NCBI GenBank assembly: GCA_029983685.1
Contig: JASBZA010000005.1
Location: 42,154 to 106,153 of the forward strand
Length of the DNA: 64,000 nt
Direction of reading: 5' to 3'
Source: Oscillospiraceae bacterium
GTDB taxonomy: Bacteria; Bacillota; Clostridia; Saccharofermentanales; Fastidiosipilaceae
Below the pieces are notes generated by a model. It was given only the letters and a program-made list of their open reading frames with translations. It was not told the origin of the DNA and searched no databases. Each line of letters begins with the position of its first letter. The first letter of the stretch is position 1. A program made the position numbers and the translations under genes. This document shows positions 9,115 to 16,986 of the stretch, piece after piece.

Positions 9115-10100
9115 TAATAATCTCCGATCCGACGCACTTCGGTCTCTAAGCGTACTCCGAATCTATTATAGATTTCGTCTTGGATAAAATGGATGAGGTC
9201 TAAAACATTTTGAGCCGTGGCGCCGCCCTGATTGACAATAAAGCCCGCATGTTTCAAAGATACCTGGGCACCGCCTATGGCTTTGCCTTTCAATCCGGCA
9301 TCGGTGATAAGTTTGCCAACATAGTGGCCTTCAGGTCTTTTGAAAACCGAACCGCAACTGGGCATATCTAAAGGCTGAGAATGCTCTCGCCTAGCCGTAT
9401 AGTCGTTAACACGATCTTTTATAATCTGAGGATCGTCTTCTTCTAAAACATAACAGGTCGACAGAATAATTTTCTCCCCCTTCTGAAAAGCCGACATCCT
9501 GTAACCGAAACCCTGGTCGGTCCCTTCCAGGGCCTTGATTTTCAAATCTTCATCTAAGTAGTAGGTTAATTTAGCTACATCCACCGTAGAGCCCTCGTAG
9601 GCTCCGGCATTCATGAAAATAGCTCCGCCGACCGATCCGGGGATGCCTGTGGCAAACTCCAGTCCAGTCAGGCCCTGAGACGAAGCATAGCGCGACGCCT
9701 CAACCATGGAAGCTCCTGATTCAGAATAAAAATAGCCCTTGCCCCGATGATTCAGCACGGGGCTTTGGTGAAGATGCTTTAAGTTCCAATGGTAATCGTC
9801 TTCTCCGGGGAAGTTCCCCAGAAAGCCGAACCGCCCGAAACGCTCGCCTAAGCTAATAACCAGGCCTCTGATGCCCTTATCCGCTACCAATACATTAGAT
9901 CCCTTACCTAAGACCAGGTAGGGCATGTTTTTTTCTTTGGCCACAGTCAAAAGGTCAATCAAAGCTTCAACCGTAGAAGGTTCGGCAAAATAATCCGCCG
10001 GTCCTCCGATCTCGTAAGTGGTGTGCCTTGACATAGGCTCTTGTTCTAAAACCTTCAGCTTATGTGTCTGTTCAATTGAAGTCCATAAATGATTTGTCAT
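9114..10100 (-). CDS. murB: UDP-N-acetylenolpyruvoylglucosamine reductase
   Basis: FAD enzyme that makes UDP-N-acetylmuramate from the enolpyruvyl intermediate in peptidoglycan synthesis. Visible motifs are GKGSNVLV (FAD), GIPGSVGGA, and CGSVFKRPEG with the catalytic serine. Of two consecutive ATG codons I favour the second (10100) because AGGAG lies 5 nt before it and only 2 nt before the first. An insertion of about 30 residues (roughly 93-122 in the 328-aa protein, Asp-, His- and Asn-rich) precedes YFYSESGASM and is not usual in type II MurB. Confidence 0.94.
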   Translation of the reverse strand: MTNHLWTSIEQTHKLKVLEQEPMSRHTTYEIGGPADYFAEPSTVEALIDLLTVAKEKNMPYLVLGKGSNVLVADKGIRGLVISLGERFGRFGFLGNFPGEDDYHWNLKHLHQSPVLNHRGKGYFYSESGASMVEASRYASSQGLTGLEFATGIPGSVGGAIFMNAGAYEGSTVDVAKLTYYLDEDLKIKALEGTDQGFGYRMSAFQKGEKIILSTCYVLEEDDPQIIKDRVNDYTARREHSQPLDMPSCGSVFKRPEGHYVGKLITDAGLKGKAIGGAQVSLKHAGFIVNQGGATAQNVLDLIHFIQDEIYNRFGVRLETEVRRIGDY

Positions 10101-10108
10101 CATATCTC

Positions 10109-11020
10109 CTAATTGCCGAAAAGGCGCTTGGTCAGCTCTTCGGCAGCATTGTAACCCATACGGCGCTGGCGGAAGTTAATCGCGGCAACTTCTACAATTA
10201 TGGCCAAATTTCGGCCCGGCCGAACCGGTATGGTAATCGAGGGCACGCGTATACCCAGGATGTCGGTAGTTTCTTCATTAATACCCAAGCGCTCATAGGA
10301 TTTTCGCTCATCCCAAAGTTCCAGTTTAATAACGAAGTCAATCGACTCCTGTTGCTTGATGGAAGAAACACCGAAAAGTTCTTTAACGTCCAAAATACCC
10401 AAACCGCGAATCTCGATCAGGTGGCGGATAATCTCCGGCGCCTGCCCTAAAAGAGTCGTGTCGGACACCCTTCTTACTTCAACCAGGTCGTCGGCTATAA
10501 GGCGGTGGCCTCTTTTGACAATTTCCATAGCGGTCTCGGACTTACCGACGCCACTTTCGCCCAGCATCAAAATACCTTCACCGTAAATTTCAACCAAAAC
10601 ACCGTGCAAGGTGGTTTCAGGTGCCAGTTCCACATTGAGGTATTTTATAAGAGCACTCATGAAGACCGAGGTGACCTCGGGTGTTCTCAACAAAGGTACG
10701 GAGTAGCGTCTGGAACACTCCAGAAGTTCCGCGAAAGGTTCATGCTGGCGGGAAATGACCAAACACGGAATGCCTCTGGACATCAACTGGTCCAACTTAT
10801 ACATCCTGTCTTCGGCCGTCTGGGCATCCAAATAAGCCATCTCCATATTGCCCAACAGCTGAATACGGTCGGCACCGAAGTGCTCGTATGATCCGGACAG
10901 CTGCAGGCCCGGCCTAGTGACATCAGCAACGGAAATCAAGATATCTTCGGTATTGCCGAAAGAGGTCAATTCTTCCAGATTAAACTCATCAATGATGTTT
11001 TTTAAACTAACAGAAGCCAT
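10109..11020 (-). CDS. hprK: HPr kinase/phosphorylase
   Basis: Phosphorylates and dephosphorylates Ser46 of HPr and so controls CcpA-dependent carbon catabolite repression. The 303-aa protein has the N-terminal MurF-like domain, Walker A GESGVGKS at 154-161, the following AMEIVKRGHRLIADD segment, and the C-terminal signature GRNLAIIVEVAA. It sits in the hprK-murB-rapZ-whiA order. Its Shine-Dalgarno lies inside the last glycine codons of the preceding gene (3-bp gap), which couples the two. Confidence 0.96.
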   Translation of the reverse strand: MASVSLKNIIDEFNLEELTSFGNTEDILISVADVTRPGLQLSGSYEHFGADRIQLLGNMEMAYLDAQTAEDRMYKLDQLMSRGIPCLVISRQHEPFAELLECSRRYSVPLLRTPEVTSVFMSALIKYLNVELAPETTLHGVLVEIYGEGILMLGESGVGKSETAMEIVKRGHRLIADDLVEVRRVSDTTLLGQAPEIIRHLIEIRGLGILDVKELFGVSSIKQQESIDFVIKLELWDERKSYERLGINEETTDILGIRVPSITIPVRPGRNLAIIVEVAAINFRQRRMGYNAAEELTKRLFGN

Positions 11021-11023
11021 ATC

Positions 11024-11983
11024 CTAAGCTCCCCCTCCCAGGCCGAATAAGAATTTTAGCCGATCGTCCAGGTCTAAATCCTGACCGAAAGGTCTGGGCA
11101 AGTCTTCCGTAGAGCCGCCCAGTCTCTTAATAGCCGAAATAATTTCTAAATAAAGACTCCGATCAATCGTTTCGTGATGGTCTTCTATATAAGATCTTAA
11201 TAAAGGTACAGCACTTAAGGTACCTAAGTCTCCCAAGCAAATGGTCACCAGCTGCTTATTGGTAAACTTCCTAAAGGCTAAACGAAACACTGGATAAGCT
11301 TTTTGCCTTCCGTCGGGCGACTTCTTGGCCAAAACCACCATACCTTCCAAAAGCCGGTCTAAGCCTCGATCTGAATTCGGATTTTCTTTGATTTCTCTCT
11401 CCAGGATAAGGATAAGGTCATCCAGAAGCTCCGGCGGCAAGGCCTTCACATAAGATGCCACAGCGTCGGAAACTCTTTCGTCCGGCTGTAGGCCTTGCAA
11501 GTACCAGTCAATAAGTTCTTCCATAAGATCTACCTTATTGGGGATGGCCAAAAGATGCAAAGCCTGCTGGAGAAAAAAGATCTCTTCCAAGCGGTGTTCA
11601 TCGCTGTCGGATAAGTCGGGTCTTAACTTTAAGACATCATTTAAGAAAACTTCCTGCTTAGCTTCAGGCAAGGCCGAAAACTTGACTTCAAAAATCTCGG
11701 GCAAGGGAAAATCGGATTGCTCCGCCATGCCTTTAAAGAAAAGATAAAAATCATCTTCATTTAAAGTCTCTAAATAAGTATCCAAGGAAAGGCCTTGCAA
11801 GAGTTCTTGGTCCAGGCTCAGCCAATCGGCCTGAGCTGAAGCGAAATCCTGTTCCAAGCCCCTGGCAAAGTCTCTTTCGGATAAGTTCTCTTCTTGCTTA
11901 GCGTTTAGCAGTTGATCAAATATATGTGAAAAGGCATCATTCATCGTACAAGCAAAGTGCCTTCCTAAATCGTAAGCTGTCAT
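11024..11983 (-). CDS. Uncharacterised 319-aa acidic helical protein leading the hprK operon
   Basis: I do not recognise the family. The product is acidic, Leu/Glu/Asp-rich and predicted helical. The C-terminal half (VPLLRSYIEDH, SLYLEIISAIKRLGG) resembles HEAT-like repeats, so a scaffold or protein-binding role is possible. There is no signal peptide, membrane segment or catalytic motif. I start it at 11983 because AAGGAGG lies 5 nt upstream; an ATG 24 bp earlier coincides with the expected transcript start and lacks a ribosome site. It ends in a glycine run that encodes the ribosome site of hprK. Confidence 0.7.
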   Translation of the reverse strand: MTAYDLGRHFACTMNDAFSHIFDQLLNAKQEENLSERDFARGLEQDFASAQADWLSLDQELLQGLSLDTYLETLNEDDFYLFFKGMAEQSDFPLPEIFEVKFSALPEAKQEVFLNDVLKLRPDLSDSDEHRLEEIFFLQQALHLLAIPNKVDLMEELIDWYLQGLQPDERVSDAVASYVKALPPELLDDLILILEREIKENPNSDRGLDRLLEGMVVLAKKSPDGRQKAYPVFRLAFRKFTNKQLVTICLGDLGTLSAVPLLRSYIEDHHETIDRSLYLEIISAIKRLGGSTEDLPRPFGQDLDLDDRLKFLFGLGGGA

Positions 11984-12013
11984 CAAATCCTCCTTAGGTT
12001 CAGACATAGGCTT

Positions 12014-12022
12014 ATTTTAGCA
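12014..12022 (-). promoter_or_regulatory. Extended -10 promoter of the 319-aa gene-hprK-murB-rapZ-whiA-trmL operon
   Basis: The minus strand reads TGCTAAAAT (12014-12022), an extended -10, with only a weak -35. The predicted transcript start near 12007 leaves a leader of about 24 nt to the ATG at 11983. No other promoter-like site is evident down to trmL and the genes are nearly gapless. Confidence 0.55.
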
Positions 12023-12078
12023 TGAAAAGTCAAGATAATAGAATATTCACAAAAAGAGCTGCATTTCTTAAAAACAAA

Positions 12079-12095
12079 TATCAAAGATAGTCAAA
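12079..12095 (+). promoter_or_regulatory. CtsR-like heptad operator upstream of hsp20
   Basis: TATCAAA-GAT-AGTCAAA matches the CtsR operator RGTCAAA-NAN-RGTCAAA: the second heptad is exact, the spacer fits and the first heptad is 5 of 7. A third GTCAAA follows directly (12096-12101). It precedes a TATAGT -10 box (12105-12110), so a bound repressor would block transcription. CtsR control of small heat-shock genes is known in lactic acid bacteria. ctsR itself is not in this window. Confidence 0.55.
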
Positions 12096-12147
12096 GTCAA
12101 ATTATATAGTAGAAAACGTAAAGAGAACAGCGAGGAGGTTTTGACAT

Positions 12148-12582
12148 ATGTTCGATTTAGTTCCTTTTGATTTTGACGGTATGATGCGTTCCATGGATAA
12201 GCTTTTCCGTGATTACAGCATGCAAGACATGCGTATGGACGTAGAAGATTTAGGTGACAAGTATGAAATGACCGTTGAGCTACCCGGCATGAAAAAAGAG
12301 GATATTTCACTGCGCGTGAAAGATAATATCCTTACCATAAAAGCTTCTCATACAAGTGCATCACAAAACAGTCCCGATGAGGAAAGCCGGGAGACGGCTT
12401 TGACCGATCGAAACTTTATCCACCAAGAAAGATCTTACAGATCCATGGAAAGAAGTTTCAATGTAGAAGGGGTCCTGGTAGACCAAATCCGTGCCAAATA
12501 TGAAGATGGTCTATTAATTGTGGACATGCCTAAGGAAAATCCTGCGGCACAGGACAATACCTATGAGGTCAACATCGATTAA
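12148..12582 (+). CDS. Small heat-shock protein, Hsp20/alpha-crystallin family
   Basis: ATP-independent holdase that keeps unfolding proteins soluble. The 144-aa product has a short N-terminal arm, an alpha-crystallin domain of about residues 30-130 (YEMTVELPGMKKEDISLRVK, then the SFNVEG strand and the AKYEDGLLIVDMPK beta-8/9 signature) and a short tail. The tail lacks a clear I-X-I motif, which normally links oligomers. GAGGAGG precedes the ATG. It is a single-gene unit with a CtsR-like operator upstream and a terminator downstream. Confidence 0.93.
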   Translation: MFDLVPFDFDGMMRSMDKLFRDYSMQDMRMDVEDLGDKYEMTVELPGMKKEDISLRVKDNILTIKASHTSASQNSPDEESRETALTDRNFIHQERSYRSMERSFNVEGVLVDQIRAKYEDGLLIVDMPKENPAAQDNTYEVNID

Positions 12583-12591
12583 TAAGAAAAA

Positions 12592-12629
12592 GGGGGAAGA
12601 GACTTAAGCAGCTCCTCCCCTCTTTTTTT
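12592..12629. terminator. Terminator after hsp20, probably bidirectional
   Basis: A 9-position stem with one mismatch (12593-12601 with 12612-12620) and a 10-nt loop, then a T run (12621-12629) on the plus strand. On the minus strand the same hairpin is followed by CCCCCTTTTTC, so it can also limit readthrough from the convergent IIC gene's far side. Confidence 0.75.
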
Positions 12630-12632
12630 GTC

Positions 12633-13802
12633 TTAATTTAGTTTAATCTTAAGGTCGTTTTCTTTAATCCATCCGATTTTACGTAAAATAACAGAAAATA
12701 AATAAGATAAGATGGCCGGCAAAACAATACAGACCAGAATCAAACCCAGCCACTCCTTGGGACCCGGAGCTAAAAGTGTCGCACCGTATTCCAAGGCTTT
12801 TTCCGAAGGCACAAACCATCCGGTTACCTGACCGATAGGACCGACTAAGCCGGAGGTCCCCATGCCGGATGCAATGGCAGGACCATTCATCTGAAGTTTA
12901 AACACAACCGTAGCGATAGGTCCGGTAATGGCTGCGGCCAAAGTCGGCGGAATCAGAATGCGTGGATTTCGCATGATATTGGGCAGCTGTAACATAGACG
13001 TACCCAATCCTTGGGCCAAGAGGCCGCCTAAACCATTTTCTTTATAAGAAATAACGGCAAAGCCCACCATCTGGGCACAGCAACCGGCCAAGCCCGCACC
13101 GCCGGCCAAGCCTACCAGGCCGAAAGAAGCCGCTATAGCTGCCGAGCTTATGGGCAAGGTCAAAAGAAGTCCCATGATGACCGAAACCAGAATGCCCATT
13201 AAGAGCGGTTGCTGATCGGTGAGACTCATGACGAAGCTACCGATAAGATTGGCAAAATTCCCCAACCAAGGTGCTATGGCTAAGGCCAAACCGCCTCCCG
13301 ACATGAGAGTCACGAAAGGCGTCAGGATAATATCAACCGCCGTGGTCTTAGATACCAATTTGCCCAGCTCACAGGCCGGCACCGCAATAAAGAATACGGC
13401 CATAGGTCCGCCTGCTCCTCCCAGGGTATTGGCGGCCATGCCTACACCCGCCAAGGAAAACAGAACCAAAGGCGGTGCTTCCAAAGCATAACCGATGGCA
13501 ATAGCCATGGCCGCACCGGCTGCCTGACTGCCGAAAGATCCTATCTTCTGCAAGCCGTCATGCCAGGCCGACCCGTCCGGGAAAATCATGGCCAGCGTAT
13601 TGATAATGGTCCCTATTAATAATGAAGCAAAAAGACCCAGCGCCATGGCGCCTAGTGCGTCAATCATGTAACGTTTAAAAGAAATAATAATATTCTGTTT
13701 GGCTAAAAAAGCTTTGAAACCGGTCTTTTGGTCCGCTTGGTGGACCAGGTTATCTTGTAAATAAGGTTTTTGTGACGTTTTCTTATTTTTCTTCTCTTGC
13801 AT
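12633..13802 (-). CDS. PTS-type IIC membrane protein (PTS_EIIC_2 / PfoR-like family)
   Basis: Polytopic membrane protein of 389 aa, with about 9-10 hydrophobic segments from residue 48 on and glycine-rich motifs (GVGMAANTLGGAGGPMAV, GGAGLAGCCAQMVGFA). These fit the IIC-like family sometimes named PfoR after a Clostridium perfringens protein. There is no IIA, IIB or HPr domain in the chain or nearby, so a sugar-PTS role is not shown. The N-terminal 40 residues are lysine- and glutamine-rich and cytosolic. It follows the pyrophosphatase gene by 18 bp with no clear ribosome site, suggesting coupling. Confidence 0.8.
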   Translation of the reverse strand: MQEKKNKKTSQKPYLQDNLVHQADQKTGFKAFLAKQNIIISFKRYMIDALGAMALGLFASLLIGTIINTLAMIFPDGSAWHDGLQKIGSFGSQAAGAAMAIAIGYALEAPPLVLFSLAGVGMAANTLGGAGGPMAVFFIAVPACELGKLVSKTTAVDIILTPFVTLMSGGGLALAIAPWLGNFANLIGSFVMSLTDQQPLLMGILVSVIMGLLLTLPISSAAIAASFGLVGLAGGAGLAGCCAQMVGFAVISYKENGLGGLLAQGLGTSMLQLPNIMRNPRILIPPTLAAAITGPIATVVFKLQMNGPAIASGMGTSGLVGPIGQVTGWFVPSEKALEYGATLLAPGPKEWLGLILVCIVLPAILSYLFSVILRKIGWIKENDLKIKLN

Positions 13803-13820
13803 AATATCTATTATCGGCTT

Positions 13821-15488
13821 TTAAGCGCGGTAGAATCCTCCTTCTCGCAGATATAAAAATATTTTGGGTACAACTTGATTTTTCCTCGAGACCACCCCGG
13901 GCTGGAAGGTATGTGACTCACCTTCCTTGTTCGGGAAGACCTCGCTTACAATCGCCTTGCCGGGACCGGCTGCATAGAAAATCGAGCCGTTGTCTCGGGC
14001 CGTGGTGAACATCATGATCCAAAGATAGGCATCCTTGTCTTTGGCCTTCTGTTCCATAACCTCTTCTAAGGCGTTTTGGATACCTTCGGTTTCGTTCAGC
14101 CGATAGAGGTTACGCTGCGAGATGATAATCTTGCGGTCTTGAACCATATATTCTTTGACATCGCCTTCCAGCAAAGACGGCAGGTCGTCCAGGAAATTTT
14201 GCGACGATGCCTTGAAGATGGATTCGGCCAATTCTTCGATGTTAATACCGGTGAAGTCTGACCAATGTCTGGCCATGGCACGGTCCTGGTCAGTCGTGGT
14301 AGGCGACTTGAAGTTCAGCGTATCGGCGATGATGGCGGCCAAAAGAAGGCCTGCTACATCCGAATCCGGCTGGATATTGTTCTCCAAGAACATTTTAGAA
14401 ACAATGGTTGCCGTTGCGCCCAAAGGCTCATTTCTAAAAGCAATAGGCCTGTCGGATGTAAGGTCTCCGATGCGGTGGTGGTCAATAATCTCTAAGACTT
14501 CAGCCAACTCAATATGGGGAACCGACTGCTTAGCTTCGTTGTGGTCCACCAAAACAAAACGTCTCTTAGGAGCATTCAGTAAGCGATAGCGCGACGTCAT
14601 ACCCATAACACGGTTTTCGGCATCCACGATGGGGTAGGCACGGTGCCTGGACCGCATCATCTTCTCTCTGGCATCGTCAACAAATTCAGCTTCAGAGAAA
14701 ACAATCAGGTCTTGGGCCATAATACTCTTAACGGGGATAGCATAGTAAATATAACGTGAGGTGTTCATGGCCCCGTGGCCTGACAAAATAATCGAACACT
14801 TGGCTTTTTTGGCCGCTTCCATAACCATGGGTGCCACCTGCTTGGTCCAGACTAACACCAGAACCGAAGCCCCCTTCTCGATGGCCCTGAGCTGGCTTTG
14901 CGTATCATTGCCTAAAACAACGATGCGTTTGTCCAATTCGTAGTAATTTAAATGATTAGCCGATAAGGCAATAATACTGACCTTGCCGTTATGGTCGGAC
15001 TCGTCGGGTGCATAAAGCAGGGTACCGTCAATAGACTTGGCTATATTCTCGACAGACGTTTCCGCCAACAGGTCGATGGCTTTTGCCGTATCACCCCAGA
15101 TGACCTGACCTATAGAAGAATTCGTAACCAGCCCTAAAAGATGGCTTCGCTCATCCTGGACTGTAAAAACCTTGTGATTGGCGTCGAAACGCTCTATAAC
15201 ATCCCTTAAGATGGCGTTCTCGCTGACCTTATTGGCATCGTCCATGATGCTCTCGTCTAATTGCGACCTGGCATCTTGAATGAAAAGCGGTTCGGCCTGA
15301 TTAAAGCGTTCCAGGATAAAACGACTCTCGGTCGTAAGATCTCCCAATCGACAAGGGACCACATTGTGGCCTTGTTTCTGTCTCAAATGCGCATAGGCAA
15401 TAGCGGAAACAATACTATCCGTATCCGGATGGCGATGGCCCGTGACGTAAATAATGCCGCCTCCGCCGTCTTGTGAAAAATAACTCAT
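13821..15488 (-). CDS. ppaC: Manganese-dependent inorganic pyrophosphatase with CBS and DRTGG domains
   Basis: Family II pyrophosphatase (DHH superfamily) that hydrolyses PPi. Metal and catalytic motifs are HRHPDTDS (about 18-25), the LVDHNE and IIDHHRIGD motifs and the C-terminal DHHA2 lobe with SRKNQVVP. At 555 aa it is about 240 residues longer than a plain enzyme because CBS domains and a DRTGG domain are inserted after the first motif. In characterised clostridial enzymes this module gives allosteric control by AMP, ADP and diadenosine polyphosphates. GGAGAAG precedes the ATG. Confidence 0.95.
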   Translation of the reverse strand: MSYFSQDGGGGIIYVTGHRHPDTDSIVSAIAYAHLRQKQGHNVVPCRLGDLTTESRFILERFNQAEPLFIQDARSQLDESIMDDANKVSENAILRDVIERFDANHKVFTVQDERSHLLGLVTNSSIGQVIWGDTAKAIDLLAETSVENIAKSIDGTLLYAPDESDHNGKVSIIALSANHLNYYELDKRIVVLGNDTQSQLRAIEKGASVLVLVWTKQVAPMVMEAAKKAKCSIILSGHGAMNTSRYIYYAIPVKSIMAQDLIVFSEAEFVDDAREKMMRSRHRAYPIVDAENRVMGMTSRYRLLNAPKRRFVLVDHNEAKQSVPHIELAEVLEIIDHHRIGDLTSDRPIAFRNEPLGATATIVSKMFLENNIQPDSDVAGLLLAAIIADTLNFKSPTTTDQDRAMARHWSDFTGINIEELAESIFKASSQNFLDDLPSLLEGDVKEYMVQDRKIIISQRNLYRLNETEGIQNALEEVMEQKAKDKDAYLWIMMFTTARDNGSIFYAAGPGKAIVSEVFPNKEGESHTFQPGVVSRKNQVVPKIFLYLREGGFYRA

Positions 15489-15501
15489 AGCTTCTCCAAT
15501 A

Positions 15502-16029
15502 CTAGTCTAAAAAAGTAGTTCCCATCCGATGCGCCTCGTCTCTGAGTTCGAATCTCTCATCAGTCTTACCCAGGGCAAGTCCGCCTAAAACCTGATAGCC
15601 TTCCGGTAAATCTAAGAGATCAAAAAGTTCCGGTTTCGATTCAGCTCTACGGAAGACACCATAAATAACACAAGAACCCAAGCCCAAGGCTGTGGCGGCC
15701 AAAGACATATTCTCTAAGACAAACCCTCCGTTGGCATATTCCATATTAAGGGGTTCGGGTTCCGAGGGTTTTATCGATACAACTATTACTTGAGGGGCTC
15801 CAAAAAACGGATGCGCCTCTCTTCCCTGCAAGTCTGATTGGTGTTTTTCAAAAGCTTCTAAGACAGCCAAATCACTGACGACCGTGATATGCATATCTTC
15901 ATATCTTCCCATAGCAATAGGGGCCTGCATGCCGAAGTGGAGGATTTTCTGTAAATCATCCGGGTCGGCTAAATCTCCTCTGTAAGATCTAACGGATTTA
16001 CGCCTCTGCATGGCTTCAAAAACGTCCAT
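15502..16029 (-). CDS. Nitroreductase-family flavoprotein
   Basis: A 175-aa FMN-dependent oxidoreductase of the nitroreductase fold. The FMN phosphate-binding RRKSVRSYRGD motif is at residues 9-19, and the C-terminal segment GLGSCVIYG...LDLPEGYQVLGGLALG is the family signature. The physiological substrate cannot be told from sequence. GGAGGAAGC precedes the ATG. It lies 13 bp upstream of the pyrophosphatase gene and is probably cotranscribed with it. Confidence 0.9.
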   Translation of the reverse strand: MDVFEAMQRRKSVRSYRGDLADPDDLQKILHFGMQAPIAMGRYEDMHITVVSDLAVLEAFEKHQSDLQGREAHPFFGAPQVIVVSIKPSEPEPLNMEYANGGFVLENMSLAATALGLGSCVIYGVFRRAESKPELFDLLDLPEGYQVLGGLALGKTDERFELRDEAHRMGTTFLD

Positions 16030-16221
16030 TTAGCTTCCTCCTTTTTTCTTGCTACTAAAATAGCATATTTCTGCCCTTTAAGCTCTAAAAAATGCCAATA
16101 CTCGGTTCGAACATTCAAAAAAGGCACATTTACAGACAAAGACCGTAAAGGTAGAATGGGTAACGTATTTGTGAAATTTGATTTATATTTTTTACTAGAG
16201 GACAGATAAGGAGACCGTTAC

Positions 16222-16986
16222 ATGATGCGACTACATATCGAGAATATCCACAAGGCCTTCGATGATAAAAAAGTCTTAACCGGAGCTTCAGCCGTTATAG
16301 AACAAGGCAAGATATCCGGACTAATCGGAAGAAACGGAGCCGGCAAGACTACATTGTTTAATATTCTTTATGGTGATATCTCTCAAGATCAAGGACACCT
16401 ATTCTTAGAAGTTGACGGAATAAAGCGTCCTCTTGAGGCAGAAGATGTGGGTTTGCTTTTCTCCAATCCCCTGGTCCCCGAATTTATGACCGGCTATGAA
16501 TGCATAAAACTTTTTATGGATATTCATAAGTTACCCTCAGATGAAAACTCTATAAGGCAAGCTTTTGAACTGGTGAGCTTGGACCGGGACGACTGGGATC
16601 GCCTGATTCGAGATTACTCTCAAGGCATGAAAAACAAAATCATGATGCTTATGGTCTTCTTGGCCAAACCCCCGGTTATTCTCTTGGATGAACCTTTAAC
16701 CAGTTTGGACATCGTTTTGGCTGCCCAAATTAAAGACTTTTTAAGATCATATAAGCAAGACCATATCATCATCATGAGTACCCACATCCTGGATTTGGCC
16801 AAAAGCCTCTGTGACGATATCATTCTCTTGAGAAAAGGTATGTTGGAAGCCCTTCCGGATGAGAAGTTCAAAGATGCGGGCTTCGAGCGCTACCTGGTAG
16901 ACCTCTTAACCGACGAGACCAACGAGGACCAATTATCCAGAGAGGCACAAACACAAACAAAGCAGGGGGCATGGCACCATGACTAA
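16222..16986 (+). CDS. ABC transporter ATP-binding protein (exporter type, system 1)
   Basis: A 254-aa ATPase with Walker A GRNGAGKT near residues 36-43, a signature of the form YSQGMKNKI (the usual LSGG reduced to YSQG) and Walker B VILLDEPLTSLD, then an H-loop STH. The YSQGM signature is typical of the bacitracin/lantibiotic and drug-export subgroup. AAGGAG lies 8 nt before the first of two ATGs. Its end overlaps the next gene by 8 bp, so both are translated together as one exporter. Confidence 0.9.
   Translation: MMRLHIENIHKAFDDKKVLTGASAVIEQGKISGLIGRNGAGKTTLFNILYGDISQDQGHLFLEVDGIKRPLEAEDVGLLFSNPLVPEFMTGYECIKLFMDIHKLPSDENSIRQAFELVSLDRDDWDRLIRDYSQGMKNKIMMLMVFLAKPPVILLDEPLTSLDIVLAAQIKDFLRSYKQDHIIIMSTHILDLAKSLCDDIILLRKGMLEALPDEKFKDAGFERYLVDLLTDETNEDQLSREAQTQTKQGAWHHD

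Noticed and set aside
12068..12310. Short minus-strand frame over the hsp20 promoter and start
   Set aside because: It overlaps an intact Hsp20 gene with a good ribosome site.
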